A program made the position numbers and the translations under genes. Shown in pieces: positions 1 through 12,526 of a stretch of DNA of 64,000 bases. The first letter of the stretch is position 1; each line of letters starts with the position of its first letter. Where the stretch lies: the NCBI GenBank assembly GCA_023213315.1, contig JAKCPI010001756.1:223903-287902 (forward strand), read 5' to 3'. The notes beneath the pieces are model-generated. The model had not been told where the DNA came from and ran no database searches. It worked only from the letters and a program-made list of their open reading frames with translations. The stretch is from Euborellia annulipes. Its lineage: Eukaryota; Arthropoda; Insecta; Dermaptera; Anisolabididae.

Positions 1-447
1 AGGGCCCAATTAGAACCCAATCGGGAAATTCCCACGACAAATAAAATAACTTATAGTATAGTTTCTCCCAATTGGGTTCTGTGTGGGACCTAAATGGGAA
101 ATCCCAACATTAAAATAAAAACTTATACAAAATATTTGCTGTAGTATCTTATTTGGAATAAATAAAATCCAGTGTTCGCGAATGCGTAGATGATGAGGAT
201 TGGAGTCGCGAGGCTCAATAGATGTCATTTGTTACATATAACGCATCACTTAATATTTAAAAATTAGAAATTAGGTTTGTTCGTTTCGCTTGTCATTGCA
301 GTATAATTTACACATTTTGCCCTTTCTGTTCGTTTCAAGCTTGAACTTTTCTGCATATTTTTCTACCCAGAACCCAATTGCGCGAAAGTGATTATAAGTT
401 ATTTTATTTTTCCTGAGAATTTCCCGATTGGGTTATAATTGGGCCCT
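1..447. mobile_element. Inverted-repeat element at the left edge, arms of about 84 bp
   Basis: Bases 1-57 (AGGGCCCAATTAGAACCC...) are the reverse complement of about 391-447 with few mismatches. The match continues less well through the CAATTGGGTTCTG motif at 69-82 and 367-380. The centre is AT-rich and non-coding. The outer end may lie left of the window, since the right side continues with TATAGGGAATTCCC. Confidence 0.65.
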
Positions 448-449
448 TA

Positions 450-1317
450 TAGGGAATTCCCTATTCGGCATGCCTCCGACCCAATGGAATTGTGCAGGGC
501 GATCACAGCGCCAAAGCTTTAGTAGATGACCACCTTTCAAACTGTCGCCATTTTCTCTCAATCTCCTTGGAAACATAATTAATATCGAAAAAAAGCTTGT
601 GATCGTTTGCTGCTATTTTAATTTTAATTTTTTTTTTATTTATGTAATCTTTTAATCTATTTAATTCTTTCAATTATATTCATTAGAAATTTTAGACGTA
701 AGAACGCATTGGCCTGAAGAAGCCTCTTTTAATTTTGATAAATGAATACAAGGAACATCATATCAACTTTATTTATTAAATGTCCTTTTGAAAGGTAAAT
801 AGATAAATTAAAAAAAGATTATAAATTTATAAAATTAATTTATTTATTTTTCACATTTCCAGAGAACTAAAAGAAATTTTTTGCGAAAGGAAAAATATTT
901 TCCCACATGTGATAGCTGATGGTAATACTATAGATATATAGCCAAGGTAAAAAAATTAATGTGATTTATTTTAGAGATATAAACTTATTTTTACATCCAT
1001 ATCTTTTTAAACAATTTTAGTAACGAATCTCAAGAAATATTGAAATCGACACAAAGAGAAAATGGAATTTTTAAAAAAATTTTAAAGATATGTAATCTTA
1101 TTCTCAAATTAAAGAAAATTGATATCAAAACAAATATTTGATTTATATAATTATTTGATTTTCCTTTTATTAAGAATTTAATTGAAGCGAAATAGAAATT
1201 AATTCACTTTCTTCATCTTGAATTTCCTAATCATCATATGCTAAATCATTTTCAGGCAATGTATTTATTTATTTTTATTTATTTAAGGATCAACTTTATA
1301 AAAATGACAACTGAAGG
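450..1317. other. AT-rich spacer without recognisable feature
   Basis: I see only short T/A runs and no open frame of interest between the left-edge element and the 144-bp tandem repeat. Confidence 0.6.
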
Positions 1318-1881
1318 ACGGGCCACTTATGGATTTCCCTATGAGGCTAGGGGTTGGGATGCCTCTTTGGGACCTCTTTGGGATTTCCTCATCGGGGCAC
1401 AAGTGGGATTGCCCAATCAGGGCCAGATTGGCTTTTGCGTGACATCCCTGAGGGATCTTTATGGGGCCACATAGGGATTTCCCTATGAGGCTAGGGGATG
1501 GGGTGCCTCTTTGGGACCTCTTTGGGACTTCCTCATCGGGGCCCAAGTGGGATTGCCCAATTAGGGCCAGATTGGCTTTTGCGTGACATCCCTGAGGGAT
1601 CTTTATGGGGCCACATAGGGATTTCCCTATGAGGCTAGGGGATGGGGTGCCTCTTTGGGACCTCTTTGGGACTTCCTCATCGGGGCCCAAGTGGGATTGC
1701 CCAATCAGGGCCAGATTGGCTTTTGCGTGACATCCCTGAGGGATCTTTATGGGGCCACATAGGGATTTCCCTATGAGGCTAGGGGATGGGGTGCCTCTTT
1801 GGGACCTCTTTGGGACTTCCTCATCGGGGCCCAAGTGGGATTGCCCAATTAGGGCCAGATTGGTTTTTGCGTGACATCCCA
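1318..1881. repeat. 144-bp tandem repeat, about 3.9 copies, much more GC-rich than its surroundings
   Basis: The word GGATTTCCCTATGAGGCTAG starts at 1331, 1475, 1619 and 1763, a constant period of 144. Copies 2-4 are nearly identical. Because 144 is a multiple of three, the minus strand stays open across the array (1882 to 1283) as a 48-residue repeated peptide. There is no other sign of coding. The unit is rich in GGGATT/CCC words also present in the element at 1-447, so both may belong to one larger repeat. Confidence 0.85.
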
Positions 1882-2527
1882 ATGTACGTCCCTAATGGGC
1901 AACCCAATGAGGCCCCAATAGGTCTCACATTAAAATTTCTAGTCGGGAAATTAAAAATTCTAAAATTTCTGTTGTGTTTTAAGCCCAATATCGACATAAC
2001 GGCTCATGCTAAGAGAAAAGTTGTGATAAATTGAGTTTTAGCACATTTAATTACCTTTCATTTAAGCGCAAAACGGGGTCATTAGCTCTTATAGTTCTCC
2101 TATAAACTTAAAAAAACAAAAATTCCAATAATACAAGTTTTAAATAGCCCTACATGAAATTGCATCATATCTCAAAAACTATTAAACTTACGAAGGTGTG
2201 GTTTGGCTTCAATTGTTTGAAATTTAATGGACTTTAAAAATGATAATAACAACTAATGTCAAAAGCCCATATTTTTTTAATTAAACTGCAAAAACTGAAA
2301 AATGTCGGAAAATTTTGAAATTTTTCTCGTATTATGCAGGTAGCACAACTTTTTTTTTGATTGCAAAATGTGGTTTCACACTCTCCTAAGGGGTCAAAAT
2401 AACATACCAAAAATGCAGCGTTACTTGGGGGTTTGCGAATTTAATGTGAAATTTGACTGGACTACAAGTGCAAATTATTTGACCTTTTTTTTTTTGCATG
2501 CGAGTCTCATCCCATTTTTTCAGACTC

Positions 2528-2652
2528 TGGTTTCGGCCGGCCGAAAGGTTCGGCCACTTTTTGGCCGAAACCGAAACTAGGGCCGAAACCATGATTTTTG
2601 GCCGAAACTGGCCGAAACCGTAACCGAAACCGAATATTCGGTCGGTTCCTAG
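2528..2652. repeat. GCCGAAAC-rich degenerate short repeat
   Basis: The words GGCCGAAAC and CCGAAACC, with their complements (GGTTTCGGCC), recur about ten times in 125 bases. It looks like a decayed minisatellite able to fold on itself. Confidence 0.6.
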
Positions 2653-3095
2653 TTCCCACAGAACAAGCAAGCAAGGCCTGAAAAAATCACACGCTGTCAT
2701 TGAAAACAAATTATAATAATATTCCATCTAATTAATAATAGAAATTTTCTTTTTTGGAATTGCAAATTTTATTAACAACAAAAACAAAGAAAATTTTTTT
2801 GTTAAAAATGTATGATTTTTTTGTTTATTCTAAATCTTACCATTTTTCTGTTTAAAAAGATATGTAACACTTGTAATGTAAATTGTTATAAATGAATAAA
2901 AAAATCCTTTTTTTAGATTGAGGCGAGAATCCGCCATTTTTTTATGTAAAATTACAACAATAATTTCAAATTTATTTTTTTTTTAATCTCAAAAATTTAT
3001 TTTAAAATTTATTTATAATAAACAAAATATAAATTATATTTTGATTTGAAACTCGTAAATTATTTACATATTTAAATTTAAATAAAAATATTAAT

Positions 3096-3140
3096 CGGGT
3101 TGCCTGGGAACCGAACCCACACTCCTTGGCTTTTATATTT
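3096..3140 (-). repeat. tRNA-like 3' half (SINE relic)
   Basis: On the minus strand the box-B-like GGTTCGGTTCCC sits in GTGTGGGTTCGGTTCCCAGG. There is no intact acceptor stem or anticodon arm, so it is not a working tRNA gene. Confidence 0.4.
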
Positions 3141-3239
3141 AAAAAAAGATTGAATTTCTTTTTTTGCCAAACAATATAATAAAATTTTGAATTAAAATAA
3201 ATATTGTTCAATTAAATAAATTAAAATATTTAATTAATT

Positions 3240-3440
3240 CTCACTATTTATTTATAACAAACACTAAAGGGGTTCAAATTATAAAAACCTAAATATCTCC
3301 TCAATTATCAACTTTAGAGAAATTTTACCCAAATACAAAAATCTTCTATTTATAATTCTAAACAACTTTTGTTTGAAATTTTTTTTTATTTTCTTAATAT
3401 GTAATGAGATATTTGGCGTTTAATGTTTCTATCAAAGTAT
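3240..3440. repeat. Single diverged unit of the ~260-bp satellite
   Basis: It contains the hallmark order AAAGGGGTT..., ATATCTCCTC, ACCCAAATAC, CAACTTTTGTTTG and a final GAGATAT found in the arrays at 4.4-5.1 and 10.2-10.9 kb. Confidence 0.5.
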
Positions 3441-4439
3441 TTTCGACAAATTTCTTTAATTTGAGAAGATCCCTATGCTACAAATTATTGGCTGTTAAAT
3501 CCCGTTTTAATATTCATTCATAAATAAATAAATAAATAAATAAATAAAAATAAATAATACGTAATATTCTCTTTTTTTTCTCCGATGTTATTATCAGATT
3601 TTGGAACTCTGACCCGTTTCCATTCATTATTTCTAAATCGCTATTGAATTTACGTCGCACATATATGCATGCTAACATGAAAAAAAAAACTGTCGGCTCA
3701 ATTATGTTTTGATGAAATCTTAACATTGGTGACGAAATGATTGATTTTGATATTATTATTAAAGCCTTGAAAAATGATGAAATAAAACTTGTCTATGTTA
3801 TTTAGTGAAGTCGACCGACTGGCTGCAAAAGGCCGATAAAAAGAAATAAAAAAAAGATGCCACTACCACCACCACGATTACCACCCCGCTGCCAATAAGT
3901 AAAGTGCGTAAAATAACGAGATCTCAACACGACACGCGCCGATCTCTTTAGTGACCTAGCTCTAACTCTATCTCCTTCTCGCTCTCTTCTCATCGACCGA
4001 CTCAGTAGACACTCACTATCACTCACTAGCCATGCTATGCTTAGGACATTTTTTTTATCATATAAAAAAAAACTCGCTTTTTGAAATTCCCCCCAAAAAA
4101 TGAATTTTGTTATTATCTAAATCTCCAAAAATTGAAATTTTAACCCTTCATAATAAAACAAGAAATTATGTTTTTTAAATTTTATAAATTCAGAATAAAT
4201 AGAAATTTCTAGACATCAAGCATAAATATAAGCATGCTTATAAAATTCTGTATACATTGAAAAAAAACCCCATGAAAATCCGTTGAGTAGTTTCAGAGTT
4301 ATAGCGTTACAAAAAAAATAGTTAAAATTAAATCTCATAATTATATTATTCTATAATACAAAAAAAAAATAATAATAATAAGAAAATACATTATATAATA
4401 AATAATATAATAATTTTTATTTTAGACAAATTTAAAATT

Positions 4440-5130
4440 TAATTTTATTGTTTAATACTCGCTTTTGATTTCTAACAAACTCCAAAGGGGTTAAAAAGAG
4501 AAAAATCAAAATATCTCCTCAAATATCAACTTTAAAGAAATAATACCCAAATGCAAAATTGTTCTATTTGATATTTGCAACAACTTTTGTTTGAAAAATT
4601 TTTTTATATCTCTTACTCTTTCGGAGATATGAATGTTTTAAATTAGCAGAGAAAAATTAACGAGATATATGAATCAAATTTCTTTTAAATAATTAATTAT
4701 TTTTATTTTATTACTCGTTATCTCTTTATAATAAATTCCAAAGGGGTTAAAAAGAGAAAAATCAAAATATCTCTTTAAATATTAACTTTATCACAAAAAC
4801 ACCCAAATACAAAATTGTTCTATCTGATATTTGCAACAACTTTTGTTTGGCAAAAAATTTTATATCTCTTACTCTTTTGGAGATATAGATATTTTAAAAA
4901 GAAAAATTAAATGCGAGATATAATAGTCTAATAAAATTTATTTTAAATAATTAAATTTTTATTTTTTGAGATTTTTACTCGTTATCTGTTTATAACAAAT
5001 TCCAAAGGTATTTAAAACAGAAAAATCAAAATATCTCCTTAAATATTGACTTTAACATAAAAACCCCCAAATACAAAATTGTTCTATTTGTTATTTACAA
5101 CAACTTTTGTTTAAATTTTTTTTTTCAAAT
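4440..5130. repeat. ~260-bp satellite, three tandem units
   Basis: TCCAAAGG starts at 4481, 4737 and 5001, so the periods are 256 and 264. Each unit repeats ATCAAAATATCTC, a run near ACCCAAATGCAAAATTG, and CAACTTTTGTTTG followed by a GAGATAT motif. It is AT-rich and non-coding. Confidence 0.75.
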
Positions 5131-5765
5131 TTTAATTTTATTGACTTTTATTCAATTTTCTTGAATTTTCCTCAATTAAAAAAATTGATATGATCATGAC
5201 ACAACAACAATGTGTTAGTAAATAAATATCAAGCGAGTGGTTTTATCAAGTAGAAGGTTTCCTCTTCTTCTCTATCTCCCTCAATGGTCTAATGTTACGT
5301 TAGGGCTCTGAGAAGTGGATCCTGAGGCGACCGAGTTTTTTTTTTTTTTTATTTTTTTTATACGAGTGTAAACGAACAAACGAACGAAAAAAAAAGAAAG
5401 AGAGAGAAAATTCCGTCATCTCGCTCACTCCAGGCCAAATATTCTTAGCTTGAACAAATAGAGAAAATCTAGTTATATATATGTAAGGCCCATAGAGAGA
5501 GGGAGGGAAAATAAAGAAAATGTCTGTGTGTGAATTTGAAATAACGTTTTATTATTTTTTTTTCCCCTCTAAATTATTAAAGATATTTTCTTGAAAACTA
5601 AAAGAGAAAAAAAAAATCTTTAAAAGGACAATCAGAAAAAAAATTAAATTAAATTTTACAATTATTATTCAATAATTTATACTGTTGTATAAAAGGAAAT
5701 AAGATTAGAGAAAAATCCTCTAATTTTTAAAATAAACACAGGATTGTTGGCCAATGATGTAGATT

Positions 5766-5945
5766 GGGTTTGGTGCGTTCCATAGCGCATGAGTTATTAA
5801 GTCAGGGTTTGGTGCGTGCCATAGCGCATGATTTATTAAGTCAGGGTTTGGTGCGTTTCATAGTGCATGATTTATTAAGTCAGGGTTTGGTGCGTTCAAT
5901 AGTGCATAATTTTTTAGTCAGGGTTTAGTGCGTTCACGATTTATT
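5766..5945. repeat. 39-bp minisatellite, 4-5 copies
   Basis: GGGTTTGGTGCGT starts at 5766, 5805, 5844 and 5883, with a variant at 5921. The unit carries a short palindromic piece, TGCG...CGCA. Nothing coding is visible. Confidence 0.85.
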
Positions 5946-7380
5946 TTTTAGTTCATTTCTTAAAAGAAAAAAGAAGTAAAGCATATAAAATTGTTTCTTA
6001 AATATTTTAAGCATTTTTAATCCTATTATATTTTCATAGAATAAAATAATAAATCAAAATCCGAGTATTTAAGCTTAACATAATCAAAATCTAATTACAC
6101 TAATCCTAATGAGATCATATACTTAAATTGAGACTAATAACCGTTCAGGTCTAGTTGAAAAATTACATGGGAATTAAATTTAAAAAACACTTGGTAATAT
6201 ACCAATAAAGTCAGTGGATGCGCACTTATATAACAGAAAAAGGAGTAGGAGCAGCCAAAAATAATAGCATCCCGGAAAATAAATTTCTCTCAAAACATCT
6301 GCCCTTTTTTCTGTTATACTAGGTAATATGTTTCAATATATTTATTGGTATAAAAATTCGTATCAAGTAATTTATTTACATCATAAACACATACTACCTA
6401 ATGCTTTTTTAAATTTATTTTACCTAAATAGAATTGCAATTCATGCAAAAAGTCGCAAAGCCCGCCTTCGGCGAGCAATTGCAAAATTTCCAAATAGTGG
6501 GCAAGAATAAATTTGATGCAAGATTTTAAAGTTTTAAATTTTCCTCTCTGACTCCGTCATCTCTTACTCTGGCCAATCAGCGTGAGAGTTGTCACAGCGG
6601 ACATACACCAGAAATACCTGGTACATTGTTAGAGCTTTACTTAAATTTTAGGCGGGTAATTTAAAAATAAAATTATTTATTAAATATTATAAAAATGAAA
6701 ATAATTTATATTTAAAAAAAAAAATAATAATAATAATAATAAATGAATTTAAAACATTAAAATTGAGTATAAAATAAATTTAAAACACTAGGTGATATGA
6801 TTCAATATTATTTATTGGTATAAATACCTAACAAGTAATTTCTTTATATCAAAATTATTTATCAAATGATATTTAAAAAAAAAATGTTTAAAAACAATGA
6901 CAGACAACTGCCACTGCCCCCCACCCCCTAGATCCGGCCCTGCCACAAGGTAAACAATTTAATTTTTTTTTCATCTAGGACGAGGGATATGAACCCTCGA
7001 TCTCTATCCTACTTTCTTTAAAGATTTTCATCTTTAAATAAAAAATATAATAATAAAGATGGAGTATATTGCCTTAACTAGTTCGACATTTTGATTGATG
7101 ACAAGTTTTTATTTTTATTAAATATATAAAAGTTAAAATGAATAATGACATCAAATTTTTTGATTGACAAAGAGAATGTTAACAACAACAACAACTTTGA
7201 AAAGAAAATCAAATTCTTTATTCTTTTTTTTATGTTGTTAAAAGGAACAATATGTTGTTGGATCAACATAAATGTTGTGGTTATATTAATAAGAAAGGAG
7301 AGAGAGGGGGGTTAATGGTGTGATTGACCGCACATACTACTTGACGGGGGTATAGTGCCAAGGATACTAGTCAACTTGTC
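5946..7380. other. AT-rich stretch with tRNA-like relic and short repeat pairs
   Basis: It holds the pair TTATTGGTATAAA near 6340 and 6810, and a hairpin CCCGCCTTCGGCG at 6460-6475. A minus-strand box-B-like sequence (GAGGGTTCATATCC) lies at 6985-7000. No gene is recognised. Confidence 0.5.
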
Positions 7381-7384
7381 TTAC

Positions 7385-7695
7385 ATACGATACACATAGC
7401 AACACGACGCACAGTGGGTCAGAATCCCAAAATTACGTGAATTTTAAGTTGGAAAATAAAAAAAAGTTGAGTTTTTAATAAAAAAGTTTAGTTGTTGTCC
7501 ATTGTTATGTGATCTAACATACTAGATATGAAAGGTGAAACTATTATCTATGAAATAAAAAAAAATCCAGCTGCGAATATCTGCGAAACGAGATTTTATG
7601 CAGTAACAAAAAATTTCAGATGGATTTATTAAGATTTATAATTTTGGCCAGCTTTTTTCGGATTCTGACCCACTGTGCGACGTATCGTATATGCA
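7385..7695. mobile_element. Foldback element with a perfect 20-bp inverted core
   Basis: CGCACAGTGGGTCAGAATCC at 7408-7427 is the exact reverse complement of 7660-7679, and weaker pairing (CGATAC...GTATCG) continues outward. The 230-base centre is AT-rich and non-coding. It resembles a small non-autonomous DNA element; I could not place a target duplication. Confidence 0.6.
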
Positions 7696-7744
7696 CGAGA
7701 ATCTCGATCGGAATCTATATATATTATTTATTAAAAAAAAAATA

Positions 7745-7825
7745 TGTCTCACACGGGGTTTGAACCCGGGTTTTCTTCCATTTCGCTCGTATGCCCGTTC
7801 GATTTCCCTACAATAGGTGCGAAAA
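7745..7825 (-). repeat. tRNA-like sequence (SINE head)
   Basis: On the minus strand, CCCGGGTTCAAACCCCG (box B) is preceded by a ~45-base anticodon-side region and followed by an A/T-rich tail. The T-arm pairs, but I cannot close an acceptor stem. Confidence 0.4.
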
Positions 7826-7899
7826 ATGACTTGCAATAAAAAATTTGAAGAATTTTTATATACAGTACAATATTATTTAATTATAACTTGGTAATTTCG

Positions 7900-7980
7900 A
7901 AAATCACAAAGTTTGCCAGCTTGATCGAGAGCAAACTGAAAATCCCGAGTTCGAATCCGTTTGAAGCACTAATTTTTTTT
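7900..7980 (+). repeat. tRNA-like sequence followed by T run
   Basis: GAGTTCGAATCC (7947-7958) is a good box B. It is followed within 20 bases by a long T run, the Pol III terminator signature. The upstream half is degenerate. Confidence 0.4.
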
Positions 7981-8789
7981 TTTCAAATAAATGTTTTTTA
8001 TATATTTTTATCTCACTGAAAGTGGATTAAACTTGATATTTATTAACATTTAAATGTAAAAAAAATAAGCAATGAATTTATTTTAGGGATTAACGTAAAA
8101 AAAAAGTCTTTAGTAAAGTAGAGATAATATTTTTGAATAAATAAATTAATAAACCGCAGAAACCGTATGCGGTTGACAACAAAACCAACCACCTGGAAGG
8201 CCAATGTCTAATACAGAAACCAAAAGAGCATTAAAAATTATAATTCAAAAACAAAAACAAAAAAAAAAAAAAAAAAGAATCCATTTAAATAAAATTCCAT
8301 TGGATTAATTTAATTTTATTGTTTTTTCTATCTATTTGACAGTCAGGCTTTTTTTGTTGTTGTTGATGTTGTCGTCTGTCTGTGTGTTACAAAAACGAAA
8401 TTAAAACTGTCAAAGTTTGATGGAGATGAATGAAAAAAAAAAAAAAAAAACATTTACAAATGTTAAATCCTTTGTTTATTTTTTTTTAATATCAAAGAAT
8501 TTTTGTTTTTGTTGCGCGTCATTAGATGCATTCATAAATATATTTAACAAAAAAAAAAATACGTCAAACAGATTAAATAAATTAGATTCGTTTTTTCTTT
8601 TTCTTCAGTAATTTGAAACAGTCTAAAAACCATATTTTGACAAAAAAAAAAAAAAAAATACAATGAAAATTTGTTAAATAGTTTCGGAGTTAAAGGAAAA
8701 ATTTGTTTTTAATAAATCTCACAATTTTTATTTTATCGTTTTTTGCTTTAAAAAAAGGAGCGAAATTTAAAATATTTTAATAGTAGTGA

Positions 8790-8862
8790 ATTGGTCAAGT
8801 CAATCGGGAGAAAATTGAAAGTTCAGGGTTCAATCCCCTGTTGCAACTATTTTTTTTTTCTT
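8790..8862 (+). repeat. tRNA-like sequence followed by T run
   Basis: Box B GGGTTCAATCCCC at 8826-8837 is followed by TTGCAACTA and a T run. Its upstream words (ATCGGGAG, AAACTGAAA-like) match the copies at 7930 and 9080, so these are one family. Confidence 0.4.
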
Positions 8863-9069
8863 ATATAATTTATCTTATTATATAGAGATTATATTTATTA
8901 AAATAAAAAAGTCTAAAAATTACTTTTGTTATATTTTTTACAAAAAAAAAAAAAAATCATGAAAATTTGTTAAATAGTTTCCGACTTGATACGTCAAAAA
9001 GAAAAATATTAAAATAAATCTCACAATTTTTATTCTATAAAATTTTCTGATTTATAAAGATAATAAAAA

Positions 9070-9130
9070 GGAACGAAATCGGGAGCAAACTAAAAAATCA
9101 GGGTTCGGTTCCCGGTTGCGACAATTTTTT
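9070..9130 (+). repeat. tRNA-like sequence followed by T run
   Basis: GGGTTCGGTTCCC at 9101-9113, then GGTTGCGACAA and TTTTTT. Same family as 8790-8862 and 16925-17010. Confidence 0.4.
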
Positions 9131-9694
9131 ATTTTCTCTTACCTTATACCATATATCATGTCAAAAATTCGATGTCGAGATTTTGATGGATATACACGTT
9201 TTGAGGTCCCCTGAGTCCAAAAAAATGGGTCGCCCAAATTGGTCTGTGTGGACATTTTTAACCATGAAAGTGACGAGCTACGAAATTGAAATTTTATATT
9301 TAAGTTAGGCTCCCTCCGAACTCGTGTAAATAAGCTTTTAAACAAAATCGGCCAAAAATTACAAGTACTTTACTGATGTACTTTTTCAGTTTTTTTCGAT
9401 TTTCTCAAAATTCGATTCAACGATTTTGTTTAAAATTACATAAATGAACTATTTTTTTAAATGCTCTTTAAAAAGTATATCAATGAAATTTTTCGTGAAA
9501 ATTGTTTGAAGTACACTTTACTGATATGGAAGCATTCGTAGCTAAGCGCCATCTATGAATCGCGTGGCCAAGTTTGAAACTAAGATGCTATGGGAAACTA
9601 AATATATCTCGACACAAAAAAATCTGGTGTGGCCAGCACAACTTACCTAAGGGTAAGAGAATGTTGTGTGCTGTGTCTCAGTCACACCAGATTT
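9130..9694 (+). mobile_element. Non-autonomous element ending in a long stem-loop, copy A
   Basis: The body words ATTCGATGTCGAGATTTTGATGG, split over 9167-9190, and AGTACTTTACTGATGTAC near 9364 recur at 48620 and 48870. It ends with the stem-loop 9621-9694, whose arms are AATCTGGTGTG and CACACCAGATT. No coding sequence is seen. Confidence 0.6.
9621..9694 (+). repeat. Terminal stem-loop AATCTGGTGTG, copy A
   Basis: The arms AATCTGGTGTG and CACACCAGATT enclose AGCACAACTT and ATGTTGTGTGCTGTG. The whole folds as an imperfect ~30-bp hairpin with a loop near 9650. Four relatives lie at 47338, 49155, 49300 and 55932. Confidence 0.65.
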
Positions 9695-10199
9695 TTTTTT
9701 AATATATTCTTATATAATTTAATATGAAAATAAAAAAAGATAAATAATGACGTTAAACAGTTGTTCATAGAAAATTTCTCTCTTCCACCCAGAGGCACAT
9801 TTTTTTTTTTTGAGTGAAAAGGCAGCGAGAAGTAAAAAAAAAAACCGCAGCCTGTAGGTCAGTCAGTCGATTAGTTTAAAATTGGTCCATCGATTTGGCG
9901 TGATCGGTGATCATAAATAGAGATCGGATGCCTTTAATTTGGACAGATAATGGCCCCGTGGGCCTTTGCCTGCTTTCAGCACTACCAGCCATTAGCTAAA
10001 AAAGAGTGGATGGAGGGGGGGGACGGAGGGGGGGGGCAGTCATCAATAAGCCAATTCTATAGATACCAATCCATAAAAAAATTTGTCTTCATTCGCATAC
10101 ACTGTGTGTCCGTAGGTTTATACCCACTATTGTATCCTTTCCGTTTGATGTATTGACACGAAAATTTATATATAATAATTTTAATAAAAAATTAAAGAA

Positions 10200-10960
10200 A
10201 TCCTGAACTTTGGGTAACAATACACCCAAAATAAATGGTACTTTATTTGAAGTTGTAACTTAAAAAATAAAAATATCTCGCTTATGATTGATTTTTTTGA
10301 AAAAATACTCCTATACAAAATTATTCTTTGTTGAATTTTGAACAAATTTTGTTTGAAAATATTTTTTCTATCTGTTACCGTTTCTGAGATATAGATCATT
10401 TTATTTATATTGAATTAGTTTAAAGATATTAAATTTCATGAGTTATAAGAATAAAATTTAAATTTAAAATAAATTTAATTAATACTCGCTATTGATGAAT
10501 TACAAATTCTAAAGGGGTTGGTATCACTAAAATCTAAATACCTTCCTAATTATCAATTTTAACAAAATTATACCTTAATAAAAAAATTTTCTATTTTTAA
10601 TTTTGAACAAATTTTGTTTGAAAATATTTTTTCTATCTAATACCGTTTCTGAGATATAGATCATTTTAATTTTAATAAATTAGTTTAAAAATATTAAATT
10701 TGAAATAAGTTATAAAAATAAAATTTATTTAATTAAATTTAAAATAAATTTAATTAATACTCGCTATTGATGAATTACAAATTCTAAAGGGGTTGATATC
10801 ACTAAAATCGAAATATCTTTTTAATTATCAATTTTAGCAAAATTATACCCTAGTATAAAATTTTTCCATTTTTAATTTTGAACAATTTTTGTTTTAAATT
10901 ATTTTTTCTATCTATTACTCTTTTAGAGATATGGATATTTTAAATTAGAAAATATCAAAA
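10200..10960. repeat. ~260-285-bp satellite, second cluster of three units
   Basis: CTAAAGGGGTTG starts near 10509 and 10794. The words CAAATTTTGTTTGAAAATA and ACCGTTTCTGAGATATAGA recur through the block. It is the same satellite as 4440-5130 but a different subfamily. Confidence 0.7.
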
Positions 10961-11575
10961 TTAACAATCAAAATATAAAATTGTTTTATTTACAATATTA
11001 AACAACTTTTGTATGAAAAATAAAATTTTTTTATCACTTATCCATTAGGCTCCCCTTCGGATTAAGAGATTTAGTGAATATTATTCCCGGATATAGTAAA
11101 GTCTCGTGACATTTTGTTTTTTAATTTATCTAAAATGGCTATCTAAAAAAAATAAAAAAAAAAAAAAAAGTTAATGAAAAACTCGCAGCCATCTTTTTTT
11201 TTTAGAAGATAATGTCTCATAAAATATCCTGTGAAATAAAATATGAAACATTTTCACAAAAAAAAAAAAAAGATTTATATATTTTAATGATAAAACGATG
11301 ACGTCAACAGAGGAGGCACGTCATCAGATGGGATTAGTTTGAATAAATTTTTTGTTAGAAAAGAGGGGAGACAAAGTTTATTATTATTATCTACCCTTCT
11401 ACTATGCAAAAATCCATTTCCATCTGTTTTATATTTGTTTATATTTAAAAAAAAAATTTAAATTTATAAATGAAATTATTCTTCCACTCTTTCTGTATTT
11501 ATCTAATAAAAAGAAAAAAAAACACATCATAAAAGAGGTTTTTTACAATAATAATTAATAAAAAACAAGTCTCTG

Positions 11576-11607
<32 letters not shown>

Positions 11608-11689
11608 CTTACACTAACCTAATTTAAGTAACTATGACTAAGAAAAAATATATTTTCATTTTTCAAAACATATTTATTTTATTATATAT

Positions 11690-12015
11690 TCAAATTCCTG
11701 CCATTTTTCTGATTAAAATGATATATAACACTTATATTTAAATTTGTCTGTAAATTGGTTATAAAACACTTTTTTTATTTGAAGTGGGAAACGTCCGCCA
11801 TTTTTTTTAAATCATACGCAACAATAAATAATTATTATTTAATTAATTTAATTAAACAATAAAAGATTATTTAATTGTGGTGACTAATTAAAAAAAAGGG
11901 GGCTTTCCACCTCAAATCAAAAAAGTCTATTTTTATCCATTTAGAGATAAACTTAAATACAAGTGTTATATATCATTTTAATCAGAAAAATGGCAGGAAT
12001 TTGAATATATAATAA
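11690..12015. repeat. Dispersed ~130-bp repeat, two copies head to head
   Basis: One copy (11690-11820, minus sense) and an inverted copy (11880-12010) share GTGTTATATATCATTTTAATC, split by small changes, then AGAAAAATGGCAG. They can pair as one long hairpin. Relatives lie at 2835, 12850, 13200, 17710, 20440, 31310 and 51080. Confidence 0.6.
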
Positions 12016-12501
12016 AATAAATATGTTGTGTAAGAGAAAAAAAATATACAAAACAACAATGAACAAAGAATATAATTTCAATTTGATTTAATTAATATAT
12101 TTAATTTAATTTAAACAAAAAAAAAATTCTTAATTTAAAATTTTTTTTTTTTTAAGAAGAAAAAAGAGGGTGTTTTTTTTTCATTTAGAAGTTGACAAAT
12201 GAGAGAAATTAACTACTCAATGGAAAATGACCACACCCTTATTGTTATGTGTGTGTGGTGTTTGTGTGATCAAACTAGAGAAATGGTGATTAATAAATCC
12301 AAATTTCGTATGTGTGTTTGTGTTTTATTATGCATTGAAGGAAGGAGGGTTGGTTTTGGATTTGCAGACTGCGTTTAAGCGATATTTCACTTCCCCCTCC
12401 CCCTCTCCACCATCCCCTCCTCCTCTCAATGCCTGGGGTATCGATTTGTGTGGTTTGCAGTCAACCCAAAGTGCGCTCTAAATGGATGGCACCGAAAATA
12501 C

Positions 12502-12526
12502 ACACCCACACACACACACACACACA
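12502..12526. repeat. CA microsatellite
   Basis: A run of ACACAC of about 25 bases. Confidence 0.8.

Noticed and set aside
2386..2727. 113-residue minus-strand frame
   Set aside because: It spans the GCCGAAAC degenerate repeat, which explains the open frame.
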